Origin: Natronospirales bacterium
GTDB taxonomy: Bacteria > Pseudomonadota > Gammaproteobacteria > Natronospirales > REEB76
Reading direction: 5' to 3'
Length of the DNA stretch: 64,000 bases
Assembly (NCBI GenBank): GCA_021792635.1
Contig: JAJYUH010000005.1
Coordinates: 96,887-160,886 of the forward strand
Notes under the pieces: generated by a model
Told to the model about the DNA's origin: nothing
Seen by the model: only the letters and a program-made list of their open reading frames with translations
Database searches by the model: none
Program-made: the position numbers and the translations under genes
Shown: piece by piece, positions 1-6,925 of the stretch
How positions within the stretch are numbered: position 1 is the stretch's first letter
Layout of the letters: each line of letters begins with the position of its first letter

Positions 1-307
1 ACCGCGCGGAGAGCTATAACTGAATCTGGTGTACGGACGATTTGAAAAAGGCGGCGTACCTGCTGACAATGTGTTTACCAAGACCCATTTCAGCAAGAGG
101 AGTACGCCATGAACGAATCTACTGTAGTTGCCTTTCTGAATCCAGAGGCACGGGTGGAAGACCCGCTGACGGAGCTACTGCGCACCGGCGCTCGACAGCT
201 GATCCGGCAAGCGGTGGAAGCCGAGGTGGCTGAGTTGTTGGCCCGGTATGTAGGCGAGCGTGACGCGGCGGGTCGTGCGGCGGTGGTGCGCAACGGTCAT
301 CTGCCGG
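1..307 (+). pseudogene. 5' fragment of an IS256-family transposase gene
   Basis: The coding part begins at the ATG at 109, behind an AAGAGGAG ribosome-binding site. About 66 residues can be read (MNESTVVAFLNPEARVEDPL...), matching the N-terminus of IS256/mutator-family transposases and ending near VRNGHLP. At 308 the frame runs into an unrelated sequence that has the repeats of an IS21-type end, so the DDE catalytic domain is absent. It belongs to a different IS256 subgroup from the intact element at 531-1834. The first 108 bases are probably the 5' non-coding end of the same element. It cannot be functional. Confidence 0.8.
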
Positions 308-410
308 TGTCAATTTTCACCGAATGGAGCCACGGTGTTTTCAGCTAATGGAGCCAGGTGATTTTCAGGTAATGGCACCAGTGGATTTTCACTAATGGAG
401 CCAGTGGCGA
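308..410 (+). repeat. IS21-family terminus with tandem end repeats
   Basis: The stretch starts TGTCA and contains four spaced copies of a unit of about 20-27 bases, with the core AATGGAGCCA (one copy AATGGCACCA) and the spacer TTTTCA. Multiple internal end repeats and a TGT start are typical of IS21-family termini. It abuts the broken IS256 fragment on the left and leads into an istA start at 475. Related ends lie at 1851 and, inverted, at 4036. Confidence 0.65.
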
Positions 411-474
411 GGGGGATCTGAGGCTCGAACGTTTTCTTTAGCGGTAGGCTGCCGGCTTTTTGCCGGGAGCCGCC

Positions 475-530
475 ATGAGCAAGAGGACGTTTGAGAGGTA
501 TCAGTACCGACAGATCCTGGTGCGGCTGCG
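475..530 (+). pseudogene. istA (IS21-family transposase) N-terminal stub
   Basis: The ATG at 475 starts MSKRTFERYQYRQILVRLR, the characteristic N-terminus of IS21-family IstA. The frame is broken at 530 by the IS256 insertion. On the far side of that element, after the duplicated GCGGCTGCG (1835-1843), the istA frame resumes for a few codons (reading LRQG) and then meets another IS21-like end at 1851. The rest of istA and all of istB are missing, so this is a dead remnant. Confidence 0.75.
522..530. repeat. left target-site duplication of the IS256 copy (GCGGCTGCG)
   Basis: The nonamer GCGGCTGCG lies immediately left of the element and recurs at 1835-1843 on its right. A 9-bp duplication fits the 8-9 bp usually made by IS256-family elements. 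Removing the element and one copy rejoins the istA reading frame. Confidence 0.8.
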
Positions 531-1834
531 GGACTGTCTAGATTTTCGTGTTTTCTGGGCCATACCCTTAATGAGGAGGACCTGGTATGGCAATACGATC
601 CGAGGTATTAGACGAGCTGCTGCAGGGAGCCGATTCCAAGCAGCTGTTTGAGAAGGACGGCTTGCTCACGGAGCTGAAGAAGGCACTGGCCGAGCGCATG
701 CTGAACGCTGAGATGGATGAGCATCTCAAGGCGCACGATGCGCCGGAGGGCGGCGTACGCAATCACCGCAATGGCTACAGCGACAAAACAGTGCTGAGCG
801 AGAATGGCAAGCTACCGCTATCGATTCCGCGGGACCGGGCGGGGACGTTTGAACCGGCGCTGATTGCCAAGTACCGACGGCGGCTGCCGGGATTCGATGC
901 CAAGTTGCTCTCGCTGTATGCGCGCGGCATGACGGTGCGCGATATTCAGGGGCATCTGGAGGAACTCTATGGGGTGGAGATCTCCCCGGCGCTGATCAGC
1001 AGCGTCACCGACGCGGTGGTGGAGGAAGTCGGTGCTTGGCAGAATCGACCGCTGGAACCGGTCTACCCGGTGGTATTTTTTGATGCCTTGCGTGTCAAGA
1101 TCCGCGACGAAGGCCTGGTGCGCAACAAGGCGGTGTACCTGGCGCTCGGGGTGCGTGGTGATGGCACCAAGGAGATCCTGGGGCTTTGGATCGAGCAAAC
1201 CGAGGGTGCCAAGTTCTGGCTGCGGGTGATGAACGAACTCAAAAACCGCGGCGTGCTGGATATACTGATTGCCGTGGTGGATGGCCTCAAAGGCTTTCCC
1301 GAAGCGATCACTGCGGTGTTTCCCGAGGCCCAGATTCAGACCTGCATCGTGCACCTGATCCGCCACTCGCTCAGCTGTGTGAGCTGGAAAGAGCGCAAGC
1401 CCGTGGCCACCGCCTTGAAGGAGGTCTACCGGGCCAAAGATGCCGAGGCAGCGCGCGTGGCTTTAGAGGCCTTTGCCGAGGGCCCCTGGGGACGGCGCTA
1501 TCCGGCGATTGCCGACAGTTGGCGCCGGCATTGGGAACAGGTCATTCCGTTTTTTGCTTATCCTCCGGAAGTGCGGCGGCTGATTTACACGACCAACGCC
1601 ATCAAAAGCCTGCACAGCCAGGTGCGTCGCGCCGTGCGGGTGCGCGGGCATTTCCCCAACGACGAAGCGGCCACAAAGTTGATCTATCTGGTCCTGCGCG
1701 AAGTCTCCAAGGATTGGACCAGGGCGGCACGCGATTGGTCCGCCGCTCGTACCCAGTTTCTGCTACTGTTTGGAGAGCGTTTCAGTGCGGCACTTTACTA
1801 ACGAGGGCCCACACACAAAATTCTGGATAGGCTC
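531..1834 (+). mobile_element. complete IS256-family insertion sequence
   Basis: The unit of about 1.3 kb has imperfect inverted termini of roughly 26 bp: GACTGTCTAGATTTTCGTGT on the left, against the reverse complement of the right end, CCTATCCAGAATTTTGTGTG. It is flanked by the 9-bp duplication GCGGCTGCG and carries one full-length transposase gene. It is inserted in the istA stub. The intact gene and duplication suggest a fairly recent insertion relative to the surrounding debris. Confidence 0.85.
587..1801 (+). CDS. IS256-family (mutator-type) transposase
   Basis: The product is 404 residues, the usual size for IS256-family DDE transposases, which move the element by a cut-and-paste/copy-paste mechanism through a circular intermediate. 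Recognisable parts are the RNHRNGYSDK region near residue 60, the segment VYPVVFFDALRVKIRD around residue 165 containing the first catalytic Asp, and the C-terminal IYTTNAIKSLHSQVRRA motif around residue 335. The ATG at 587 follows an AGGAGG site at 573-578. No frameshift is seen, so the enzyme is probably active and could act in trans on related ends. Confidence 0.93.
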   Translation: MAIRSEVLDELLQGADSKQLFEKDGLLTELKKALAERMLNAEMDEHLKAHDAPEGGVRNHRNGYSDKTVLSENGKLPLSIPRDRAGTFEPALIAKYRRRLPGFDAKLLSLYARGMTVRDIQGHLEELYGVEISPALISSVTDAVVEEVGAWQNRPLEPVYPVVFFDALRVKIRDEGLVRNKAVYLALGVRGDGTKEILGLWIEQTEGAKFWLRVMNELKNRGVLDILIAVVDGLKGFPEAITAVFPEAQIQTCIVHLIRHSLSCVSWKERKPVATALKEVYRAKDAEAARVALEAFAEGPWGRRYPAIADSWRRHWEQVIPFFAYPPEVRRLIYTTNAIKSLHSQVRRAVRVRGHFPNDEAATKLIYLVLREVSKDWTRAARDWSAARTQFLLLFGERFSAALY

Positions 1835-1843
1835 GCGGCTGCG
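1835..1843. repeat. right target-site duplication of the IS256 copy (GCGGCTGCG)
   Basis: Second copy of the nonamer at 522-530. The bases that follow continue the istA frame for three codons before the IS21-like end at 1851. Confidence 0.8.
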
Positions 1844-1850
1844 CCAGGGG

Positions 1851-1882
1851 TGTCACTTTTCGCCTTAATGGCGCCACCTGGA
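1851..1882 (+). repeat. IS21-like terminus, left member of an inverted pair
   Basis: The sequence TGTCACTTTTCGCCTTAATG followed by GCGCCACCTGG is matched, in opposite orientation, at 3982-4036. Both start TGTCAC and carry the AATGG(A/C)GCCA core seen at 308-410. No istA or istB gene lies between the two ends. Instead the 2.2 kb interval carries an Rhs tip and its partner gene. Confidence 0.6.
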
Positions 1883-2189
1883 AGGGCCATTATTGGGACT
1901 CGAACAGGCTTTAAGCGTGCGTGTTTTTATATCTAGGGTATCCGGATTTTCTGGTTGATTTTGGCTCTCAAAAGTCCCTACCTGACAATCTCTTCTCGGT
2001 TGATCGTTTCCGAGCCTATGGCAGGATTTCTGAGCCGTCCGGTAGCGGATCGCCGTCTTACCGATTGGCTAAAGGAAGTGCCGACACTCGTTGGCATCCG
2101 CACGCTCGATCACTTTATTGCTTCCCATTGACTGAATGCGCTTGGGCAACCAATTGTCTTAGTATCGAGTCAATCACGGCTAGCTGTGA
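1883..2189. other. non-coding debris, including a possible radC remnant
   Basis: No intact gene is visible. The only coding-like signal is at 2030-2131 (described separately). The rest looks like rearranged sequence between the IS21-like end and the Rhs fragment that begins at about 2190. Confidence 0.5.
2030..2131 (+). pseudogene. possible decayed 3' end of a RadC/JAB-domain gene
   Basis: One frame reads EPSGSGSPS and, after a shift of frame near 2045, another reads ADRRLTDWLKEVPTLVGIRTL followed by DHFIASH and a stop. RadC-family proteins end with a (H)NHPSG...D motif followed by R.L.......V.IRVLDH.I, so the two pieces fit a RadC C-terminus joined by a small deletion. RadC-like genes are common in mobile DNA. 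The match is short, so this is tentative. Confidence 0.35.
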
Positions 2190-2345
2190 TTCAAAAGGTG
2201 TAGTCCGTGGTCCCGTAGGGCGTGGTCATGTCGCCGTCGGCGTCGTAGCTCGCGCTGTAGACCACCGTCCCGGCACTGTCGGTCACGCTCGCCACCGCAT
2301 ACGGGTGGTTGGGATCATAATCGGTTTGTTGGCGACGGCGAGGCT
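2190..2345 (-). pseudogene. YD-repeat (Rhs) fragment of the second Rhs lineage
   Basis: On the minus strand one frame reads TDYDPNHPYAVASVTDSAG and then VVYSASYDADGDMTTPYGTT. This resembles the segment YDPNHPYAVDSVTSGGS...YRASYDVDGNMTSRNG in the Rhs genes at 59-63 kb, not the Rhs core next to it. It is cut off on both sides. It shows that the Rhs lineage of the far island once had a copy here, or recombined with this array. Confidence 0.7.
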
Positions 2346-2376
2346 ATCGGTCATGTTGGTACCCACCACCCTTCCA

Positions 2377-2913
2377 TCAGAAATTCTCAATCGGCCGCCC
2401 TGTGATGCGATCCACGAAGGGCGCCTGCGGGCAACGTACGTGGAGCTTGCGGATCAAATCGTCCGCCTCCCTCATCATCAGACTGATGTAAATCTTTTTT
2501 CCACCCGGACCAACGACGTAAGCGTTTTGTCGCGTCAGCAGGATTTTCTGTATCTCGGTATACGCAAACCGCACCGGCCGCCAACGCTGGCGGTATATCC
2601 CATGGTCCGTAAGCATGATCTCAATTAAAAACACATAAATCGTTCTAATGAATATGCACAAGAGCATCGCAATAAGTACCCAAAAAGTAATTAAATCCTT
2701 TAGTTTTATATGGGTACTCGAATCTATTAACGTTATGCCATAAACAACCACACCGAAGGATAAGATTGTCCCAAAATAAAAAAACCATTTCAGGTAGCTT
2801 GGGAACGCATAGACATCCAGGCCGCCCACCGACTCGTGGCGACTCCGCCCGGCCAGCCAGGCAAACACCAGAAACGCCAGGGAGGCAAGCAGATACGCGC
2901 CGATTACACCCAT
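2377..2913 (-). CDS. membrane protein, candidate immunity partner of the upstream Rhs tip
   Basis: The product is 178 residues. Three hydrophobic segments (about residues 5-20, 43-63 and 77-97) are followed by a soluble C-terminal domain of about 75 residues (TEIQKILLTRQNAYVVGPGGKK), reminiscent of a bacterial PH-like fold. I do not recognise a named family. It starts 33 nt after the stop of the Rhs module at 2947-3945 on the same strand, the usual position of an rhsI gene. A membrane location fits a tip that attacks or inserts into the inner membrane. The immunity role is inferred from position. Confidence 0.6.
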   Translation of the reverse strand: MGVIGAYLLASLAFLVFAWLAGRSRHESVGGLDVYAFPSYLKWFFYFGTILSFGVVVYGITLIDSSTHIKLKDLITFWVLIAMLLCIFIRTIYVFLIEIMLTDHGIYRQRWRPVRFAYTEIQKILLTRQNAYVVGPGGKKIYISLMMREADDLIRKLHVRCPQAPFVDRITGRPIENF

Positions 2914-2946
2914 CGGTACTTCATCCGGTCAAGAACGGTTTGCGTT

Positions 2947-3945
2947 TCACGGACCGCCTCCCGCTTGTGAGCTCAGAGTGATTCGTAGCGCACCGCCCGC
3001 ACCGGCCAAGACGTGCCCTTCCGTAAAATCCAGCCGGTGCAGATTCACGGCGGTCGTCTGGTCGAGCGACTGCACCGCCCTCCCGGCATCGTCCGCCGAG
3101 GTCGCCGCATGCGCCCCCAGACCGCCGATGGCGGCCGCGGCCACATCCGTCAGGCTGCGCACGCAGCCGTAGTTGAGCTCCTGCCGGGCAATCTCGGCGC
3201 TGGTATTGACCCCGACACTCAAGCCGGTGTCGAGGGTCGCAGCAATCAAATCCCGTTCCACCGCGACCGCCGCCGCCGGATCATCCAAGAGACCGGCCAC
3301 GCCACCGGCTAATCCATCAATCAATGCATCATGAACCAGTTGACTTCCGCGATCACCGTTGAGATAACCATTCACAAGACCGAACCCTATGCCGATCGCA
3401 GTGCCAGCAATAGCAGAGACTGGATCCTGTCCACTCGGGTCCATGCGGTCAACGGGATCGTCGAGCACGTAACTGTAGAGATTGCTGCTGCCGCCCTGGA
3501 ACAGCACCGGATCGGGCTGCAGCCAGGTGCCCGTGGCCGCATCGTAGTCACGCGCGCCAAAATGCACCAGATGCGTCAGCGGGTCATAGAGCCCGCCCGC
3601 GAACCCGAACGGCTGGAACCCGGGGTTGGTGTCCTGGGTGACGTTGCCCCAGGCGTCGTAGCGGAGTTGCTGAACCACCGCGCCGGTACTTGCATCCACA
3701 ATCAGCACCGGGCTGCCCACCTGGTTGGAGATCACCCGATACACCACCCCGCCCTTGATGATGTAATCCGGCACGTTCGGCCGCGTACCATAGACAAACT
3801 GCTCGACGATCTGGCCCGCAGCGTCCATCTCGGCAATCGGCTGCAACTGCCCGTCATACAGAAATCCTTCGGTCAGTTTGCCGTTCACTTCCTTGCCCAC
3901 CAAGCGGTTCTGTCCATCATAAATGTAGGAGCTAAAACCAAGCAA
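2947..3945 (-). CDS. 5'-truncated Rhs core plus glycine/alanine-rich C-terminal tip
   Basis: The readable product is 332 residues. It opens at a TTG at 3945 with a short foreign stretch, then enters Rhs core at YIYDGQNRLVGKEVNGKLTE. The core ends with the conserved hyper-variable boundary DPVDRMDPSG near residue 172. The tip (about 160 residues) is rich in Gly and Ala (GIGFGLVNGYLNGDRG, GLAGGVAGLLDD) and I cannot assign an activity. Its upstream half is gone: the IS21-like end at 3982-4036 lies just beyond the break. It has no visible promoter or good start and may be a silent donor module. Confidence 0.75.
   Translation of the reverse strand: MLGFSSYIYDGQNRLVGKEVNGKLTEGFLYDGQLQPIAEMDAAGQIVEQFVYGTRPNVPDYIIKGGVVYRVISNQVGSPVLIVDASTGAVVQQLRYDAWGNVTQDTNPGFQPFGFAGGLYDPLTHLVHFGARDYDAATGTWLQPDPVLFQGGSSNLYSYVLDDPVDRMDPSGQDPVSAIAGTAIGIGFGLVNGYLNGDRGSQLVHDALIDGLAGGVAGLLDDPAAAVAVERDLIAATLDTGLSVGVNTSAEIARQELNYGCVRSLTDVAAAAIGGLGAHAATSADDAGRAVQSLDQTTAVNLHRLDFTEGHVLAGAGGALRITLSSQAGGGP
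3430..3924 (-). repeat. Rhs core repeat, copy 1 of 3
   Basis: A block from YIYDGQNRLVGKEVNG to the DPSG boundary spans 495 bases by my count. It is collinear, without indels, with 5888-6382 and 7370-7864. Such core repeats allow tip exchange by homologous recombination. This copy is the most diverged of the three (for example DYDAATGTWLQPDPVLFQGG against DYDPETGRWISRDPILFAGG). Confidence 0.8.
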
Positions 3946-3981
3946 TCTTAAACCCGGTTCGAGCCCCCGTTATCCACATGT

Positions 3982-4036
3982 CCAGGTGGCGCCATTACGC
4001 CGAAAATCCCTGGCTCCATTAGGGCGGAAAGTGACA
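3982..4036 (-). repeat. IS21-like terminus, right member of the inverted pair
   Basis: Read on the minus strand from 4036 it begins TGTCACTTTCCGCCCTAATG, then repeats a TTTTCGGCGTAATGGCGCC unit, matching the end at 1851. It lies only 5 bp beyond the stop codon of the gene at 4042-4836. The flanking bases do not show a convincing target duplication with those left of 1851. Confidence 0.6.
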
Positions 4037-4041
4037 ACTGG

Positions 4042-4836
4042 CTAATGCTTCGCCGCTCCGGCCGGTTTGCGCAGGCGCACGACCGCGCAATTCAATGCAT
4101 AGCTATTCGGCCCATTCGGATGCAGAGTCAATGGTGGCAGATACCGAGTTCTCTGCGCAATCGAGCGGCGCGCCCGGGGATCCGGTACCACCTGGACGGT
4201 GAAGCGGAACGATGCCAGGGTCCATTCCACGCTTGGCTTGCCCGGCTTCTTCACGATCGTCGGATCGCGCATCCTCAGCGTGATCTTCATGCCCCGCAGT
4301 TTGAAGCTCCGCGTCAGCCCATACTGAGGATAGCGTGTACAGGCACCGAGAATATCAGGGATCAAAAACCGCCCCCGGCTGTCCCAGTCACCATACGGTT
4401 CTTGTCTCTCAACCAATAAATTGTAGTAATGTACTGGCGTCGAAAGAGGTTCTCCACGTTTCGCATGATATAGCGCGGACAGGATGCATTCAAAATCCCC
4501 GGAATAGTCGAAATTGGGGTCGGTATATAAATACGTATGGCACCGCAACCGATAGAGCTTTCTCCCATCGGTACCATAGATCGGCAACTCCAGACCCGCA
4601 TGCGGGCCATCCTTGAACGTGTAGTGTCGCTCCACGGGGCGGATTTTGGGCCACGCGGAACTGTGGATGACCCACGGCTTAGGGGGGTAGCCGGGGAGAC
4701 TATATACGCCCCAAGCCTGTCCACTACCTCCCCAAGCCAACCCACTGAGAAAGATGACCAGCATGGTCACCCCGTACTCCAAAGCCAGGCTGCCTTTGCA
4801 AGCAATGAGACGTCTGAACGACCATAAACATTTCAT
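4042..4836 (-). CDS. secreted or membrane-anchored protein of unknown function in the Rhs array
   Basis: The product is 264 residues from the ATG at 4836, chosen because it overlaps the stop of the preceding gene as ATGA, implying translational coupling. A longer upstream start would overlap that gene needlessly. Residues 20-43 (ALEYGVTMLVIFLSGLAWGG) form a hydrophobic signal or anchor. The rest is polar and likely beta-rich, with four Cys in the mature part (RCHTYLY, FECIL, GACTRY, LNCAVV), which fits an exported protein with disulfides. No family is recognised. It could be a second immunity factor or an accessory to the tip at 5414-6445. Confidence 0.6.
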   Translation of the reverse strand: MKCLWSFRRLIACKGSLALEYGVTMLVIFLSGLAWGGSGQAWGVYSLPGYPPKPWVIHSSAWPKIRPVERHYTFKDGPHAGLELPIYGTDGRKLYRLRCHTYLYTDPNFDYSGDFECILSALYHAKRGEPLSTPVHYYNLLVERQEPYGDWDSRGRFLIPDILGACTRYPQYGLTRSFKLRGMKITLRMRDPTIVKKPGKPSVEWTLASFRFTVQVVPDPRARRSIAQRTRYLPPLTLHPNGPNSYALNCAVVRLRKPAGAAKH

Positions 4837-5411
4837 TGCCACTTCAACCGAATATACTGATTTCTTCCAAACGTAACGTACCATGGTAATAGCAGGAATC
4901 GAATTCCGTCGAGACTCGGTCCACATGACAGATATTTCCTCTCACCTGAATTAAGGTGAAATTTGATTGGTGCGGATCCGCACCAATCAATCTGGAGAGC
5001 TATCTCGTGATCGCCTGGATCAAGCATGTACGTCTTTTTCGTGCCATCAAGAATCTGGCCAGCAGGCATGCCGTCAATATGTACTTGGTATGCCCGAAGG
5101 CGGTCAATATAGGAATGCGCACGGGACAATATTAGTTGGCTTGATTCTGAACCTGAACCCAGGGTCGAATTTTCTATACTCCCTCGGGACAATTCAATTC
5201 TTGAAATCTTTCGAACACTCTTAAAAAAAGGTCCAACCACAAGGCTGAAAACAATTGAAAATCCCCCGATAAAGAGAATAACAAACGCAATATCTGGAAG
5301 TTGAAATCCAAGTGCGCGCGGGGCCATATGCTTTATCCAACGGATTACAAGCCCAGTGAAAATTAAACTTGGAATCAATATCAGAACGGTGATAATAGCT
5401 CTCCTAATCAT
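4833..5411 (-). CDS. two-helix membrane protein, candidate immunity to the glycine-zipper tip
   Basis: The product is 192 residues when started at the ATG at 5411, two bases after the Rhs stop codon and behind GGGAAG. An ATG at 5432 inside the Rhs gene is an alternative. Two hydrophobic helices (about residues 5-24 and 40-62) precede a soluble domain with a PEGA-like turn (YMLDPGDHEIALQIDW) and paired cysteines (DWCGS, LSCGP). No named family is recognised. Adjacent same-strand position and membrane topology fit protection against a membrane-inserting toxin. Confidence 0.65.
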   Translation of the reverse strand: MIRRAIITVLILIPSLIFTGLVIRWIKHMAPRALGFQLPDIAFVILFIGGFSIVFSLVVGPFFKSVRKISRIELSRGSIENSTLGSGSESSQLILSRAHSYIDRLRAYQVHIDGMPAGQILDGTKKTYMLDPGDHEIALQIDWCGSAPIKFHLNSGERKYLSCGPSLDGIRFLLLPWYVTFGRNQYIRLKWQ

Positions 5412-5413
5412 TA

Positions 5414-6445
5414 TTACTTCCCGCATCCGCAATCATTGCCCGCTGTTAAGGCTGCGGCAACTCCAACCGAAACAGCGCCCGCTGCCAGACCAATTGCACC
5501 ACCCTCCGCAAATTTAGCCTCTAATCCGATTGCGTTGGCAACGGCTGACGAAACGACTCCAGCAGCGGCACCGCCGGCTGGGACTGCTACTGCAGGAGGC
5601 GCACCAGCTTGCTGGAGCCCATAGGTTACTAAACCACCAGCTTCTCCTCCGACTGCGCCAGGACCCACTTGTGCACCGCTACTTGTAGCACCGGCTATAA
5701 AACCGACAGCAACATTGTTTGCCGCTGTATCCGCTGAAAAGTAACCAGCTATGGCGCCTCCAATACCACCGACGAGAGCGCCGGGTATTGCGCCAGGACC
5801 GGTTTCCGATGTGGCAGCTGCACCAGCAAGTGCACCACCTATAGCGCCTGATATTGCTAAAATTGCTCTATTACTTAAGCAATACAACCCACTGGGATCA
5901 ATGAAATTGATCGGATCGTTTCCAGCGTATCCATAAAGACTGGTTTCCCCTCCCGCAAACAGGATTGGATCCCGACTGATCCAGCGCCCCGTCTCCGGGT
6001 CATAATCCCGTGCCCCAAAGTGCACGAGGCCGGTGTCGGGATCGTAGAGCCCGCCCGCAAACCCGAACGGCTGAAATCCCGGGTTCGAGTCGGATGTCAC
6101 ATTGCCCCACGCGTCATAGCTGATCTGCTCGGCAATCATACCCGTGCTCGCATTCACAATCAGCACCGGGCTGCCCACCTGGTGGGGAATCACCCGGTAC
6201 TCCACTCCGCTCTTGATGATGTAGTCCGGCACGTTCGGCCGAGTACCATAGATGAACTGCTCCACAATCTGGCCGGTGGCATCGGTCTCGGCCACCGGGT
6301 TCAATTGACCGTCATACAGAAATCCTTCGGTCAGTTTGCCGTTCACTTCCTTGCCCACCAGCCGGCCTTCTCTATCATAGTAATACTGGACGCTCGTGCT
6401 GTTCGGCAGCGTCACTTTCAATCGTCTAGTACAGCAACCGTTCAA
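5414..6445 (-). CDS. orphan Rhs core fragment with glycine-zipper C-terminal tip
   Basis: The readable product is 343 residues from a TTG at 6445, four bases past the stop of the previous partner gene, so the module joins the array with no spacer. Rhs core (GKLTEGFLYDGQLNPVAETD to DPINFIDPSG) occupies about residues 20-186. The tip is almost entirely Gly/Ala/Val with repeated small-x3-small patterns (SGAIGGALAGAAA, GALVGGIGGAIAGYF, GGAIGLAAGAVSVGVAAAL) and ends GNDCGCGK. Glycine-zipper segments of this kind are found in membrane-inserting and pore-forming toxins. The activity is inferred, not shown. Confidence 0.75.
   Translation of the reverse strand: MNGCCTRRLKVTLPNSTSVQYYYDREGRLVGKEVNGKLTEGFLYDGQLNPVAETDATGQIVEQFIYGTRPNVPDYIIKSGVEYRVIPHQVGSPVLIVNASTGMIAEQISYDAWGNVTSDSNPGFQPFGFAGGLYDPDTGLVHFGARDYDPETGRWISRDPILFAGGETSLYGYAGNDPINFIDPSGLYCLSNRAILAISGAIGGALAGAAATSETGPGAIPGALVGGIGGAIAGYFSADTAANNVAVGFIAGATSSGAQVGPGAVGGEAGGLVTYGLQQAGAPPAVAVPAGGAAAGVVSSAVANAIGLEAKFAEGGAIGLAAGAVSVGVAAALTAGNDCGCGK
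5888..6382 (-). repeat. Rhs core repeat, copy 2 of 3
   Basis: Collinear 495-base block with 3430-3924 and 7370-7864. It is especially close to copy 3: the stretch encoding YDPDTGLVHFGARDYDPETG and the following RWISRDPILFAGG is nearly base-for-base the same. Confidence 0.8.
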
Positions 6446-6448
6446 GTA

Positions 6449-6916
6449 TCAAGGTACCTGGCCATTCAGCAATGCGCAGGAATTGTGAGGCTTAGCTGCC
6501 AACATGCGTTTTACATCTTTGGGGGAAGCCCATGAGAATGGCAATCGAGTTAGCTTATAAAACAGGTCACTCATAACCATAATCGTATAGACCCCCCCTT
6601 CCAAGTTACCCATATCCCATTGACCATCTGGATCCCATTCCACATCGCCAGAATTCAATACAACATGATTCTTATCAGTGAAAATGAACATGCCCTTATT
6701 CTTCATTGGGAAGAACACTATGGCTGCTTGATACTTCGCCGCCTTGTAAAGTACCGCGCAGGTACTTACAAAGGCAGCTTGATGATCTTGCACCATGCCA
6801 TCAAGGTAATAATTAATATATTGGGTATCTGACGTGAATGTCACCTGATTTGCAGCGATGGCGACTAAAGATGGGAGACAAAATCCCAATGCAATAAACA
6901 TTGCGCGGACTCTCAT
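6449..6916 (-). CDS. signal-peptide protein, candidate immunity to the SleB-like Rhs tip
   Basis: The product is 155 residues. Residues 1-21 (MRVRAMFIALGFCLPSLVAI) form a classical signal peptide with cleavage likely after AIAA. The mature protein is about 130 residues with two Cys (STCAVL, HNSCALL) that may form a disulfide in the periplasm. No family is recognised. It begins 9 nt after the stop of the Rhs gene 6926-8104. A periplasmic partner fits a toxin acting on peptidoglycan. Confidence 0.65.
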   Translation of the reverse strand: MRVRAMFIALGFCLPSLVAIAANQVTFTSDTQYINYYLDGMVQDHQAAFVSTCAVLYKAAKYQAAIVFFPMKNKGMFIFTDKNHVVLNSGDVEWDPDGQWDMGNLEGGVYTIMVMSDLFYKLTRLPFSWASPKDVKRMLAAKPHNSCALLNGQVP

Positions 6917-6925
6917 ATCATCACC

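Noticed and set aside
1844..4045. Simple composite transposon model for 1851-4036
   Set aside because: The bases flanking the two ends do not form a convincing target duplication and no transposase gene lies inside, so it is reported only as a possible non-autonomous unit.
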